Counted from the first letter of the stretch, positions 42,054-50,981 are shown. The stretch: 51,524 nt of DNA from Mycobacterium sp. 1081908.1 (GCF_001673535.1 NZ_LZLY01000141.1:1-51524); one strand, 5' to 3'. The notes: generated by a model not told the origin, from the sequence alone. Translations and numbers: made by a program.

Positions 42054-43723
42054 CCGTTCGGTGACGTGGTCGAGTCGCGCGGAATATCCAGCGTGGCAAT
42101 GGGATACAGCCCCGATCCGTCGCGGCCGTCGCGGGCCAACGACATCGGCGCATAGTTCACCACGTGCGACGCGTTCGGCTTGTGCTGCTGCCAGTCAACG
42201 GACGCGCGCAGCGTGTAGTGGCCCGGCGCCAAGCCGTTCAGGTCGACGCGCACCGACTCCGTCGTCGTCGCCGGGACCGCCTCCTCGCGCGAGGTGCTGG
42301 TGTCGTCGCTGACCAGCGCCTTGAGGTTGACCGTCGCCGGCAGGCTGCGAACCACCGCCCCCGAGAAATCCACCAGCTTGTAGCCCGGCACCCACTGCTC
42401 CGTGGCCGCCGCGGAGCCATAGTTGGTCCAGGCCACGGATATGCTCGCCGTCTTGCCCTGTATCGACTGGGAGCCCGGCCGCGCCTCGACCGAATACCGG
42501 TAGCCCGCAGAGATATTCGCCTGGGCCCACAGCAAGAACAGCTTGGGGTCCATCGCCGACCTGGAGTCGCGGTCCGCGAAGTTGACGCTCGACGTCATCG
42601 ACACGTGATACCTGACGACGTCGTGCAGGCCCTTCTCGTAGTAGGACCGCGGATCGGTCCCGTTCGGCAACTGGCACCACTCGGTGATCACCGGCGCCGA
42701 GGCCAGCCGCTGCTTCAGCGCGTTGACAACCGGATCGTTCGTCTTGACGTAGTACGACTCGTTGGACTCGGCCCAGGTCTGGATCGGTGCATAGACGCCG
42801 AGGCAGTCCCCGCGGATCCCCACCGGCGCGGACAGCTTCTTGGTGACGTCGTCGGCCAGCAGCTCGCGCACGATCTCGGGGTTCTGCGGGGTGACCACCA
42901 ATTGCGTGTGGGGGAACGCGTTGACGTTCGCCGCCACCAACTGCTGGATCGACGCCTTGGTGATGCTTTGATCCCGGAACTGGCTGTAATACCCCAGCAT
43001 TCCCACGCTTTCGTCGGGCGACGGGCCCGGCGCGCCCAACACGTCACGCAGATACGCGATGTGGTTCTCGCTGAAATCCCCGTACCCGGAGAACTCGAAG
43101 ACGCTGAGCCGCTCGTCGCCGTCGTAGCGGCGGCCCAGCGCCGCCAGCAGCTGCCCGAACGCGTTGAGGTAGGTCGGGTCGTTCCAGCTGGGCACCACCT
43201 GCGTCACCCCGGGCGTGGGGCTGTTCGGCGGCGCGGAATAGTTGGTGGCCGCCGAGCGCATCCAGTCGGGAATCGCGAGGTTCGTGTTGTCGGGATACGA
43301 GTCGTTGCAACAGGAGTTGTAGGCGTACACCCGAAGCGTCAGCCGCATGTTGCGGTTCGCCAGCTTCGTCAGCGCGTCGTCGATCACGCTGAAGTCGAAC
43401 TTGCGGTCGTCGGGGGCGTCGGGCGGCAGGGTGCGGGGGTCGACGGGCTGCAGCTGCCGCCACGAGATGCGCATGCTGGCGTCGTAGGACGCGGGCCACG
43501 CCGGGTATCTCTGCTGTGCGGGATTGCCTTGGGGGAAAAGCGGAATCAGCAAGTCCTCGTACTGGCCGCGCAGCGGATTGGCGATCTCCTGGACCGTCGG
43601 CGGGATGGCCGGGAAGACCATCGCCGACAGCGGCCCCGGATTGGGGTGACCGCCGCACCCGTTCAGTAGCAGCGCCGTGCACGAAATAACCGCGGCAGCG
43701 CCCTTTTTGAATGATCGAAACAT
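42047..43723 (-). CDS. lipoprotein with a glycoside-hydrolase-like DUF4832 fold
   Basis: Predicted lipoprotein of 558 residues. The signal peptide ends in LLLNGCGG, giving Cys23 as lipidation site. The domain begins NPLRGQYEDLLIPLFPQGNP and has RISWRQLQP and MRLTLRVYAYNSC, the layout of DUF4832/DUF4874 TIM-barrel proteins. The segment VFEFSGYGDFSENH and the later PVITEWCQLP supply Glu residues where GH-A type enzymes carry theirs. A C-terminal beta-sandwich follows (about residues 430-558). It may trim or release the polymer. Its length and its divergence from pabB also recall M. tuberculosis Rv1006 (567 residues from memory), which lies between metS and pabB. Confidence 0.78.
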   Translation of the reverse strand: MFRSFKKGAAAVISCTALLLNGCGGHPNPGPLSAMVFPAIPPTVQEIANPLRGQYEDLLIPLFPQGNPAQQRYPAWPASYDASMRISWRQLQPVDPRTLPPDAPDDRKFDFSVIDDALTKLANRNMRLTLRVYAYNSCCNDSYPDNTNLAIPDWMRSAATNYSAPPNSPTPGVTQVVPSWNDPTYLNAFGQLLAALGRRYDGDERLSVFEFSGYGDFSENHIAYLRDVLGAPGPSPDESVGMLGYYSQFRDQSITKASIQQLVAANVNAFPHTQLVVTPQNPEIVRELLADDVTKKLSAPVGIRGDCLGVYAPIQTWAESNESYYVKTNDPVVNALKQRLASAPVITEWCQLPNGTDPRSYYEKGLHDVVRYHVSMTSSVNFADRDSRSAMDPKLFLLWAQANISAGYRYSVEARPGSQSIQGKTASISVAWTNYGSAAATEQWVPGYKLVDFSGAVVRSLPATVNLKALVSDDTSTSREEAVPATTTESVRVDLNGLAPGHYTLRASVDWQQHKPNASHVVNYAPMSLARDGRDGSGLYPIATLDIPRDSTTSPNGQ

Positions 43724-43728
43724 CTGGG

Positions 43729-45774
43729 TTAGATCGCGCCTAACGACAGCGCCTCGCGGTCGGCGAGGAACGGCATCGGCATCCAGCGCGCGGACAGCAA
43801 CGCTTCCATCGCGTTGCCCGGCACGGGCCGGGACAGCAGGAAGCCCTGCGCCCGGTGGCATCCGTGTTGCATCAAAGTCAGTGCGGCGGCGGGTGTTTCG
43901 ACTCCCTCGGCGACCAGTTGCAGCCCGAACGCCTCGGCCAGGCCGATGATCGCCCGGACGATGGCCAGGTCGCCGGCGTTGGTGCCGAGGTCGCGGACGA
44001 ACCCGGTGTCGATCTTGAGCATGTCGACCGGGAGTGACTTCAGGTGCGACAAAACCGCATAGCCGGTACCGAAGTCGTCGATGGCGATCTGGACCCCGAC
44101 CTCCTTGAGCTCGTGCAGCGTCTTGCGGGTGGTTTCGATGTCGTGCACCACGGCCCGCTCGGTGATCTCCAGGCAAACCGATCCGCCGTCGATGCCGAAT
44201 TCGTCGATGGTGTCGGCGACGCTGCGCACGAAACCCCGCGTGATCAGCTGGATGGGTGACACGTTGATGCGCAGGACCGCGCTCTGCCCAACGCCGTTGG
44301 CGCGCCACCGGCTGAATTCGGCGCAGGCGGCTCGCATTACCCAGCGGCCGAGCTCCCCGGCCAGGTTGGTCGACTCGGCCACCCCGATGAACGAGTCCGG
44401 CAGCAGCAGGCCCCAGATCGGGTGCCGCCAACGGACCAGTGCCTCCGCGGCCACGATGGCGCCGGTCCACAGGTCGACCTCGGGCAGATAGTGCAGCAGC
44501 AGCGCCTCGCTATCGATGTCGCCCTGCAGGTGCAGCTCGATGTCGTTGCGGAAGGCGCTCTTCAGCGACATGTCGTCGGTGGACAGCGCCACCTGATTGC
44601 CGCCCGCGCGCTTGGCGGTCAGCACGGCCTCGTCGGCCCGGCGCAGCAGGTCGGTGCTGTTGTCACGCCCCGGCATGCCCACCGCCAGCCCGATGCTGAC
44701 GGTGCGGGTGATCATGTGTCCGCCGATGGCCAGCCGCTCGCGCAGCATCGACCCCAGCCGGCGGGCGAACGACTCCGCCGTCCCCGTCGACATCGCCTGG
44801 TCGGGGATGACGACGAACTCGTCGCCGCCCAGCCGGGCGATCATGCTCTGGTTGCCCGCGCAGACCCGGATGCGTTGCGCGAAAACCCGGATGAACCAGT
44901 CACCCGCGGTGTGGCCGAGGTAGTCGTTGATCGGCTTGAGCCGGTCCAGGTCGAGGTACAGGACCGCGACCGGCCCCGCGCTGCCCGGCGCGAGCCGTTC
45001 GGACAGGTGCGCGACCAGCGCCCGCCGGTTGTACAGGCCGGTCAGGTCGTCGTGCTCGGCGAGGTAGCGGAGCTTCTCCTCGGCGGCGATCCGCGCCTGC
45101 AGCTGGGCGAACAGCGCCGCGATGGCCTCGAGCGTGTTGATCTCTTCTTGCTTCCACTTGCGCGCGCCGTTCTTGACGAAGCCGAGCACGCCCGTGGTGG
45201 CCTCGCCCGAGACCAGCGGCGCGGCGGCCACCGATGGCGACGAGGGCTGCTTGGCCCCACCGAGGCGGCGGCGCAACCCGCCGTTGTTCTGCTCCGGCCG
45301 GATCACGACCGGCTTCCTGCCGTGCTCGCACTGGGCGAGCACCGGGTCGGCGCTGGTGAAGTGGACGACGGCCATCGGGTCGGGGTCGGGAACGTCGGTG
45401 CGCGGCGGCCATTCGGCCACCAGGACCGAGGCGCGGATGTCGTGGTCGTGGTGGCGCAGGAAGCACGCGTCGAGGTCGAACTGCTCGACGAGCTGCGCGA
45501 GCACCCGCTCGCTGACCTTGGTCGCGGTGGCTCCCGTCGCCTCCATCAGCTGGGTGGCCACGGAGGTGACGACGAGATCCAGGCTGCGCGGCAAGGACTC
45601 CTCCGATGGGCGTGTCCCAGCTGGGCTTGGCCCGTTCGGGGGCCCAATCAGGGGATGTTCGTCTTTCCAGTTTGCCTCGCCCGATGCACGCCGGTGCGCA
45701 CTGGGGAGCCCCATACTTTCGCGGTGGCTGCATTCGGCCCGGGGCAGGTCACGAATAGATGCGAAGCGTATCAT
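43729..45774 (-). CDS. GAF-GGDEF-EAL cyclic-di-GMP cyclase/phosphodiesterase
   Basis: Protein of up to 681 residues. A GAF-type sensor (about residues 65-235) is followed by a GGDEF domain with intact RLGGDEFVVIP and an EAL domain with AAEALVRWRHP, ITERAV and IAIDDFGTGYAVLSHL. Both catalytic signatures are kept, so synthesis and breakdown are both possible. The layout and the closing QGFLLSRPVPGNAM match M. tuberculosis Rv1354c and M. smegmatis DcpA. It has no membrane helix. The start is ATG 45774 or ATG 45714. It ends five bases before the lipoprotein gene, in the same direction, so the two probably share a transcript next to the polysaccharide operon. Confidence 0.94.
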   Translation of the reverse strand: MIRFASIRDLPRAECSHRESMGLPSAHRRASGEANWKDEHPLIGPPNGPSPAGTRPSEESLPRSLDLVVTSVATQLMEATGATATKVSERVLAQLVEQFDLDACFLRHHDHDIRASVLVAEWPPRTDVPDPDPMAVVHFTSADPVLAQCEHGRKPVVIRPEQNNGGLRRRLGGAKQPSSPSVAAAPLVSGEATTGVLGFVKNGARKWKQEEINTLEAIAALFAQLQARIAAEEKLRYLAEHDDLTGLYNRRALVAHLSERLAPGSAGPVAVLYLDLDRLKPINDYLGHTAGDWFIRVFAQRIRVCAGNQSMIARLGGDEFVVIPDQAMSTGTAESFARRLGSMLRERLAIGGHMITRTVSIGLAVGMPGRDNSTDLLRRADEAVLTAKRAGGNQVALSTDDMSLKSAFRNDIELHLQGDIDSEALLLHYLPEVDLWTGAIVAAEALVRWRHPIWGLLLPDSFIGVAESTNLAGELGRWVMRAACAEFSRWRANGVGQSAVLRINVSPIQLITRGFVRSVADTIDEFGIDGGSVCLEITERAVVHDIETTRKTLHELKEVGVQIAIDDFGTGYAVLSHLKSLPVDMLKIDTGFVRDLGTNAGDLAIVRAIIGLAEAFGLQLVAEGVETPAAALTLMQHGCHRAQGFLLSRPVPGNAMEALLSARWMPMPFLADREALSLGAI

Positions 45775-45843
45775 GTGCGACCCGGCTCAGCCCCGGTCAA
45801 GCGCTGCCCCCAAAGCCCCCAAGAGGACGGGAGACCACCGCAG

Positions 45844-46638
45844 ATGCCTGTCGCACGCTCGGCGAAACGTTGGCTCGCGCCGGCGGCAAAGACGTTGGCG
45901 CCCCGCCTGTTCTGGCGCCGCAAGTACGGCATCCTGCAACGCCTGGGCGAGGCGCGCCCGGACGTGCGACTGGTCGCGTCGCTGTGCGATCCCAACCGCG
46001 TCTCGCTGGACATCGGCGCCGACGTCGGTGAGTTCACGATCGCGATGCTCGCGTCGTCGCGATCGGTGATCGCGTTCGAACCCCGGCCGGCGCAGGCGCG
46101 GGACCTAGCGTCGATGTTCGACGCGGTCGGCGCGCCTGTCCGGGTGGAAGCCGTGGCCCTGTCCGACAGACCCGGCGTGACGACCATGCGGGTGGTGGAA
46201 TCCGACCCGGGCCGCAGCACGATCGACGGCGACAACGCCCTGGGCGACGCGGACGGCGGCGCGGTCCAAAGCATCGAGGTACCGGTCAAGCGGCTCGACG
46301 ACCTGAGCCTGGGCGACGTAGGCCTGGTGAAGATCGACGTCGAGGGCCACGAACTGGCCGTGCTGCGCGGCGCGACCGACACGCTCGCGCGCAACCGGCC
46401 GGCGGTCCTGGTGGAGGCCGAGGAGCGCCACCATCCCAATGCCGTCGCCGCGATCACCGAGCTGCTGACGGGTCTCGGGTACGAGGGCTACTTCGACACC
46501 GGTGACGGCCGGCGGCCGGTCGAGGAGTTCGACGCGGCCCGGCACCAGAACCCGGCCAACATCGGGGGCCGCGAGGACGGCTGGGCCGCGCACGGCGTCT
46601 ATGTCAACAACTTCGTCTTCGTCCCGAAGGGCGTGTGA
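45844..46638 (+). CDS. FkbM family methyltransferase
   Basis: SAM-dependent O-methyltransferase of 264 residues. Motif I is VSLDIGADVGEFTIAMLA, and the family signature VGLVKIDVEGHELAVLRGA is complete. FkbM-type enzymes methylate hydroxyls of sugars in mycobacterial glycopeptidolipids and O-antigens, as well as other metabolites. The ATG at 45844 is preceded by aagaggacgggag. It is divergent from the GGDEF-EAL gene with 69 bp between them and may belong functionally to the polysaccharide locus. Confidence 0.9.
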   Translation: MPVARSAKRWLAPAAKTLAPRLFWRRKYGILQRLGEARPDVRLVASLCDPNRVSLDIGADVGEFTIAMLASSRSVIAFEPRPAQARDLASMFDAVGAPVRVEAVALSDRPGVTTMRVVESDPGRSTIDGDNALGDADGGAVQSIEVPVKRLDDLSLGDVGLVKIDVEGHELAVLRGATDTLARNRPAVLVEAEERHHPNAVAAITELLTGLGYEGYFDTGDGRRPVEEFDAARHQNPANIGGREDGWAAHGVYVNNFVFVPKGV

Positions 46639-46726
46639 AACAGCTCACAGCCCCGCCCCGGACTGTCACGGCCGGCCCGCCCGCGGTGTCTCAAGGGCAC
46701 GAGACCCGTGAGAGTAGGAGACAGAA

Positions 46727-47914
46727 ATGACCCAGCCGGCCGCCCCCAGAACCCACGTCGTCGTCGTCGGCGGCGGATACGCCGGAACGCTGGCCGCCAA
46801 CCACCTGCGCCAGCGCGCCGACGTCGACATCACCCTGGTCAACCCGCGCCCGGTGTTCGTGGAGCGGATCCGGCTGCACCAGCTGGTCGCGGACACCAGC
46901 GCGGCCATCGCCGACTACGACACGCTGCTCGGCGAGCGCATCGGGCTGGTGATCGACGCCGTCGACCGCATCGAGGCCGCCGACCGGCGCGTGGTGCTGG
47001 CCTCGGGCGCCGAGCTGGACTACGACTACCTGATCTACGCCGTCGGCAGCACCGGCGCGATACCGCCAACCGTGCCGGGAGCGGCCGAGTTCGCCCACTC
47101 GGTCGCCGACCTGGAAAGCGCGCAGCGGCTGCGCTACGCGCTCGCCGACCTGCCGCTGGCTTCGCCCGTCACCGTGGTCGGCGGCGGGCTGACCGGCATA
47201 GAGACCGCGTCCGAGCTGGCCGAGCTGGGGCGCCCGGTGACCCTGGTCTGCGGCGGCATCCTCGGGCCCTCGCTGAGCGAGAAGGGCCGGCGGTCCGTCG
47301 CCAAGCAGCTGCGCCACCTGGGCGTCAACGTCCTCGAATCGGCCGCGGCGAGCCAGGTGCGCTGGGACGCGGTGGTGCTCACCGACGGGGCGGTGCTGCC
47401 CAGCGCGGCGACGGTGTGGACGGCGGGTTTCACCGTGCCGGACCTGGCCGCGCGCAGTGGGCTGAGCACCGACGCGCTGGGCCGCCTGCTCACCGACGAG
47501 ACGCTGACCAGCGTCGACGACCAGCGCATCGTCGCCGCGGGTGACGCGGCCGCGCCGTCGGGCCAGCCGCTGCGGATGAGCTGCCAAGCCGCCGGCCCGC
47601 TCGGGGTCCAAGCGGCCAACACGGTGCTCAGCCGCATCGCGGGAGAGGCCCCGGCGCTGCTGGACCAGGCGTTCACGGGGCAGTGCATCAGCATGGGCCG
47701 CTCGCACGGCACCATCCAGCTCGCCCGCAAGGACGACACCCCGGTCCAGCTATACGTCGGCGGCCGGTTCGCCGCGTCGGTGAAGGAGACGGTCTGCAAG
47801 GGCACGCTGTGGGTCATTCGCCGCGAGGCCGCCAAGCCCGGCTCGTACTTCTGGTTCAAGGGCGGCAGGCGGCTCGTGCAGGCCCCGGCCGACGAGCAGG
47901 TCGCGCTGCCGTGA
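46727..47914 (+). CDS. NADH dehydrogenase type II-like FAD oxidoreductase
   Basis: Pyridine-nucleotide-disulphide-type flavoprotein of 395 residues. The FAD motif is VVVVGGGYAGTLAANHL (residues about 10-26), the NAD(P)H motif VTVVGGGLTGIETASEL (about 146-162), and the second FAD site RIVAAGDAAAPSG. It is close to NDH-2/AIF proteins but lacks a clear C-terminal membrane anchor. A good ribosome site (gtaggag) precedes ATG 46727. The sigma-factor gene starts inside its stop codon, the arrangement typical of ECF41 sigma factors and their oxidoreductase partners. Confidence 0.9.
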   Translation: MTQPAAPRTHVVVVGGGYAGTLAANHLRQRADVDITLVNPRPVFVERIRLHQLVADTSAAIADYDTLLGERIGLVIDAVDRIEAADRRVVLASGAELDYDYLIYAVGSTGAIPPTVPGAAEFAHSVADLESAQRLRYALADLPLASPVTVVGGGLTGIETASELAELGRPVTLVCGGILGPSLSEKGRRSVAKQLRHLGVNVLESAAASQVRWDAVVLTDGAVLPSAATVWTAGFTVPDLAARSGLSTDALGRLLTDETLTSVDDQRIVAAGDAAAPSGQPLRMSCQAAGPLGVQAANTVLSRIAGEAPALLDQAFTGQCISMGRSHGTIQLARKDDTPVQLYVGGRFAASVKETVCKGTLWVIRREAAKPGSYFWFKGGRRLVQAPADEQVALP

Positions 47915-48813
47915 CCCGTTCGTCCGAGCACGCCGACCGATTCACGCTGCTGCGACCGCTGCTGTTCACGATCGCCTACGAGATCCTCGGCTCGGCGACC
48001 GAGGCGGACGACGTGCTGCAGGACAGCTATCTGCGGTGGGCGAAAGTGGACCTGTCGGCCGTACGCGACACCAAGTCCTACCTGGCCCAGCTGGTCACCC
48101 GGCAGGCGCTGAACGCGCTGCGGGCCGACGCGCGCCGCCGCGAGGAGTACGTGGGGCCCTGGCTGCCCGAGCCGCTGCTGCTCGATGAGCAGGACCCGTC
48201 GGCCGATGTCGTTCTGGCGGAATCGGTTTCGATGGCGATGCTGGTGTTGCTGGAGACCCTGAGCCCCGACGAGCGGGCGGTGTTCGTGCTCCGGGAGGTG
48301 TTCGGCTTCGACTACGGCGAGATCGCCGAGGCGGTCGGCAAGCCGGCCCCGACCGTGCGTCAGGTCGCGCACCGCGCGCGCGAGCACGTGCGGGCGCGGC
48401 GGAAGCGCTTCGATGCGGCGGACCCGGAACGCAACGCCGAAATCACCGCCCAGTTCCTGGCCACGGCGGCCAGCGGCGACGTGGAGGCGCTAATGACGAT
48501 GCTCGCCCCGGACGCCACCTGGACGGCCGACAGCGGCGGGGTCGTCAGCGCCGCCCGCAGGCCGGTGGTCGGCGCCGAGCGGGTGGCGCGGGCGATCGTC
48601 GGGCTGATCCGCAAGGCCTCCGCCATGGCCGGGGTGCGTGTGGACATGGTGACCTGCAACAGCGCCCCGGCGGTACTGCTCTACCTCGGCGAACAGCTCG
48701 AGGGCGTGATCACGCTGGAGATAGCCGGCGACAAGATCACCAACTTCTACGTGATGCGCAACCCGCAAAAGCTGGCGGCCATGGCCACCGCTCGCGACAT
48801 CAGCCGCGGCTAG
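47911..48813 (+). CDS. ECF41-type sigma factor with SnoaL-like C-terminal domain (SigJ-like)
   Basis: Alternative sigma factor of 300 residues. Region 2 reads LLFTIAYEILGSATEADDVL and QDSYLRW, region 4 reads LSPDERAVFVLREVFGFDYG followed by AEAVGKPAPTVRQVAHRARE. The inter-domain WLPEPL motif and the SnoaL-like extension (about residues 180-300, with DSGGVV near the position of the DGGGK motif) are the hallmarks of group ECF41. In that group the C-terminal extension replaces an anti-sigma factor and gates activity. GTG 47911 overlaps the oxidoreductase stop as GTGA, and that gene is the likely target. Confidence 0.92.
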   Translation: MTRSSEHADRFTLLRPLLFTIAYEILGSATEADDVLQDSYLRWAKVDLSAVRDTKSYLAQLVTRQALNALRADARRREEYVGPWLPEPLLLDEQDPSADVVLAESVSMAMLVLLETLSPDERAVFVLREVFGFDYGEIAEAVGKPAPTVRQVAHRAREHVRARRKRFDAADPERNAEITAQFLATAASGDVEALMTMLAPDATWTADSGGVVSAARRPVVGAERVARAIVGLIRKASAMAGVRVDMVTCNSAPAVLLYLGEQLEGVITLEIAGDKITNFYVMRNPQKLAAMATARDISRG

Positions 48814-48829
48814 GCGGCAGACTAGGGCG

Positions 48830-50083
48830 GTGCGAACCGACCGGCTTGGCGACCTCGGCGCCGCGCCCCGGGTGCTGCGCGCGGTCGGTGACGCCACCGC
48901 CCGGTTGGGGTTGCCACCGCCGGCCGCGCTGACCGGCGAGTGGTTCGGTTCGCTGGCGGTGATCGCGCCCAGCGTGTCGGCGGGGCCGGTCGCGGTCGAC
49001 GACGCCTTCGCGGTCCGGCTGGGCGCCCCGGCGCCCGGCTCGGAGGCAGTGGGCGGCGGGTGGGTCGGCTACCTCTCCTACCCCGATCCCGGCGCCGACG
49101 GGCGGGCAAACCGGATCCCGGAAGCCGCCGGCGGCTGGACCGACTGCGTCCTGCGCCGCGACCGCGACGGGGGCTGGTGGTACGAAAGCCTGTCCGGCGC
49201 GCCGATGCCGGGCTGGCTGGGCGCCGCGCTGGCGGCCCGGCCGGCACCGCCGCGCGACTGCCGGATCGACTGGGGCGGCGCCGACCGGGCCGTGCACCGC
49301 GGCGGCGTCCTGGCCTGCCTGGAGGCGATCCGCGCCGGTGAGGTCTATCAGGCCTGCGTATGCACGCAATTCACCGGGTCGGTCCGCGGGGCCCCGCTGG
49401 ATTTCTTCGTCGACGGCGTGGCCCGCACCTCCCCCGCCCGGGCTGCCTACGTGGCGGGGCCGTGGGGGGCGGTGGCGTCGCTGTCCCCGGAGCTCTTCCT
49501 GCGGCGCCGCGGCGCGGTCGTGACGTCCAGCCCCATCAAGGGCACGCTGCCGCTGGATGCGTGGCCGTCGGCGCTGCGGGCTTCGGCCAAGGACGTCGCG
49601 GAAAACATCATGATCGTGGACCTGGTCCGCAATGACCTCGGCCGCGTGGCGACCGTCGGCACGGTCACCGTGCCCGAGCTGTTGGTGGTGCGGCGCGCGC
49701 CGGGCGTGTGGCACCTGGTGTCCACGGTGTCGGCGCGCGTTCCCGTCGAGCTGCCGACGTCGGCGTTGCTGGACGCCGCCTTTCCCCCGGCTTCGGTCAC
49801 CGGAACACCGAAACACCGTGCGCGGCAACTCATTTCGCAATGGGAGCAGAGGCGTCGCGGCATCTACTGCGGGACAGTCGGTTTGGCCTCCCCGATCGCC
49901 GGGTGTGAGCTGAACGTCGCCATCCGCACCGTCGAGTTCGACGCGGGCGGCGGCGCCGTGCTGGGCGTCGGCGGCGGGATCACCGCCGACTCCGATCCCG
50001 ACGCCGAATGGGAGGAGTGCCTGCACAAGGCCGCCCCGATCGTCGGCCTACCGTTGATCGCGGCGCCGGCGGCGGCCGGCTAG
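48830..50083 (+). CDS. pabB: aminodeoxychorismate synthase component I
   Basis: Chorismate-binding enzyme of 417 residues that makes 4-amino-4-deoxychorismate for folate. The C-terminal catalytic half has VYQACVCTQF, SSPIKGTLPL with the PIKGT signature of PabB enzymes, ENIMIVDLVRNDLGRV, and ITADSDPDAEWEE. The GTG start (48830) has tagggcg before it and follows the sigma-factor gene by 16 bp. In M. tuberculosis pabB (Rv1005c) also lies beside Rv1004c and near metS, so this gene marks the right border of the inserted DNA. Confidence 0.95.
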   Translation: MRTDRLGDLGAAPRVLRAVGDATARLGLPPPAALTGEWFGSLAVIAPSVSAGPVAVDDAFAVRLGAPAPGSEAVGGGWVGYLSYPDPGADGRANRIPEAAGGWTDCVLRRDRDGGWWYESLSGAPMPGWLGAALAARPAPPRDCRIDWGGADRAVHRGGVLACLEAIRAGEVYQACVCTQFTGSVRGAPLDFFVDGVARTSPARAAYVAGPWGAVASLSPELFLRRRGAVVTSSPIKGTLPLDAWPSALRASAKDVAENIMIVDLVRNDLGRVATVGTVTVPELLVVRRAPGVWHLVSTVSARVPVELPTSALLDAAFPPASVTGTPKHRARQLISQWEQRRRGIYCGTVGLASPIAGCELNVAIRTVEFDAGGGAVLGVGGGITADSDPDAEWEECLHKAAPIVGLPLIAAPAAAG

Positions 50084-50215
50084 GAGGTCGGCGAGGTGAA
50101 AGATCGGCGCCCCGGCCGTGAATTTCGGCTAACCCCCCACGCCACGTGCGGCTTTTGCTTAAGCTTCATGGATTGACCCGCGCCGATCGCGAGTCGACTG
50201 CCGGAGGGGGCCGTC

Positions 50216-50981
50216 ATGAGAATCGCTGTCCTGGGCGCCGTTGCGTCCGCCCTGATGGGCGGGACGCTGGCGGTCACGCCCCTGACCTCGGTCAGCACAC
50301 CGCTGCCGGCCGCGGGACCATGCGGAAATGGGGGCCCCTGCCAAAAGGTGGCGTCGGTCCTGATGCCCGAGACTCCGCCGTCGGCGCCCGGCACGCAGGC
50401 CGCCCCCGCCGCAAACACCGGAGAGGCGCCCAAGCCGGCCGCGGAGGCGACCAATCCGGCGGTGCCCGGTGGGCCGACGTCACCCGGTGGGTCCGCGGCC
50501 CGCGCGGTGCCCGGGCTGGGCGGATCGGGAGGCGGCGCGCCGGCCGCGGCGTTCCCCGGCGGGCTCGACACCGGTCTGCCTGACGCCGCGGCTGCGGTCC
50601 TGCCCCAAATCCCCGGCGCCATAGACAATGCGGCGGCCATCCAAGCCGCACCCGCCGGGGCACAAACCGCCTGGTCGATCGTCCAGGGCGTGGTGGGCGT
50701 GGGAACCACCGTGGTCGGCGTCGGAACCAGCGTCGTGGCCACCGCGTCCACCGCCGCCATCGCGCTCTCCTACCTCAAGAGCAACGGCCTGCTGCCGGCC
50801 GGCTTCACCGTGGGCTTGCCGGCCATCCCGGGGCTCGCCGCCGCGGCGGCGGCCGTACCGGGTGCGGCGGCGGCCGTTCCGGGTGCTGCCGCCGCGATTC
50901 CGGCGGTGTTGGCGGCCGCGCCCGCCACCCTCCCGGCGCTGCCCGCGGTTCCCGCGGGGTTGCCGGCGCTCCCCGCCGCCC
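50216..50981 (+). CDS. secreted Ala/Pro-rich protein, Rv1004c-like, truncated by a junction
   Basis: The start is ATG 50216 with GGAGGG eight bases upstream. A signal peptide (MRIAVLGAVASALMGGTLAV) is followed by a Cys pair (PCGNGGPCQKV), a Pro/Ala-rich region, a hydrophobic segment (GVGTTVVGVGTSVVATASTA), and low-complexity repeats of Ala, Pro and Val. Position next to pabB fits M. tuberculosis Rv1004c, an exported protein of unknown function. Around 50975-50985 the frame passes without a stop into RsmI sequence, which cannot be the natural C-terminus. The combined reading frame (50216-51400, 394 residues) is therefore best treated as two gene pieces. Confidence 0.75.

Noticed and set aside
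44422..45843. Upstream in-frame extension of the FkbM methyltransferase gene
   Set aside because: It lies antisense to the GGDEF-EAL gene and encodes no recognisable domain. The ATG at 45844 with its purine-rich upstream region is a better start.
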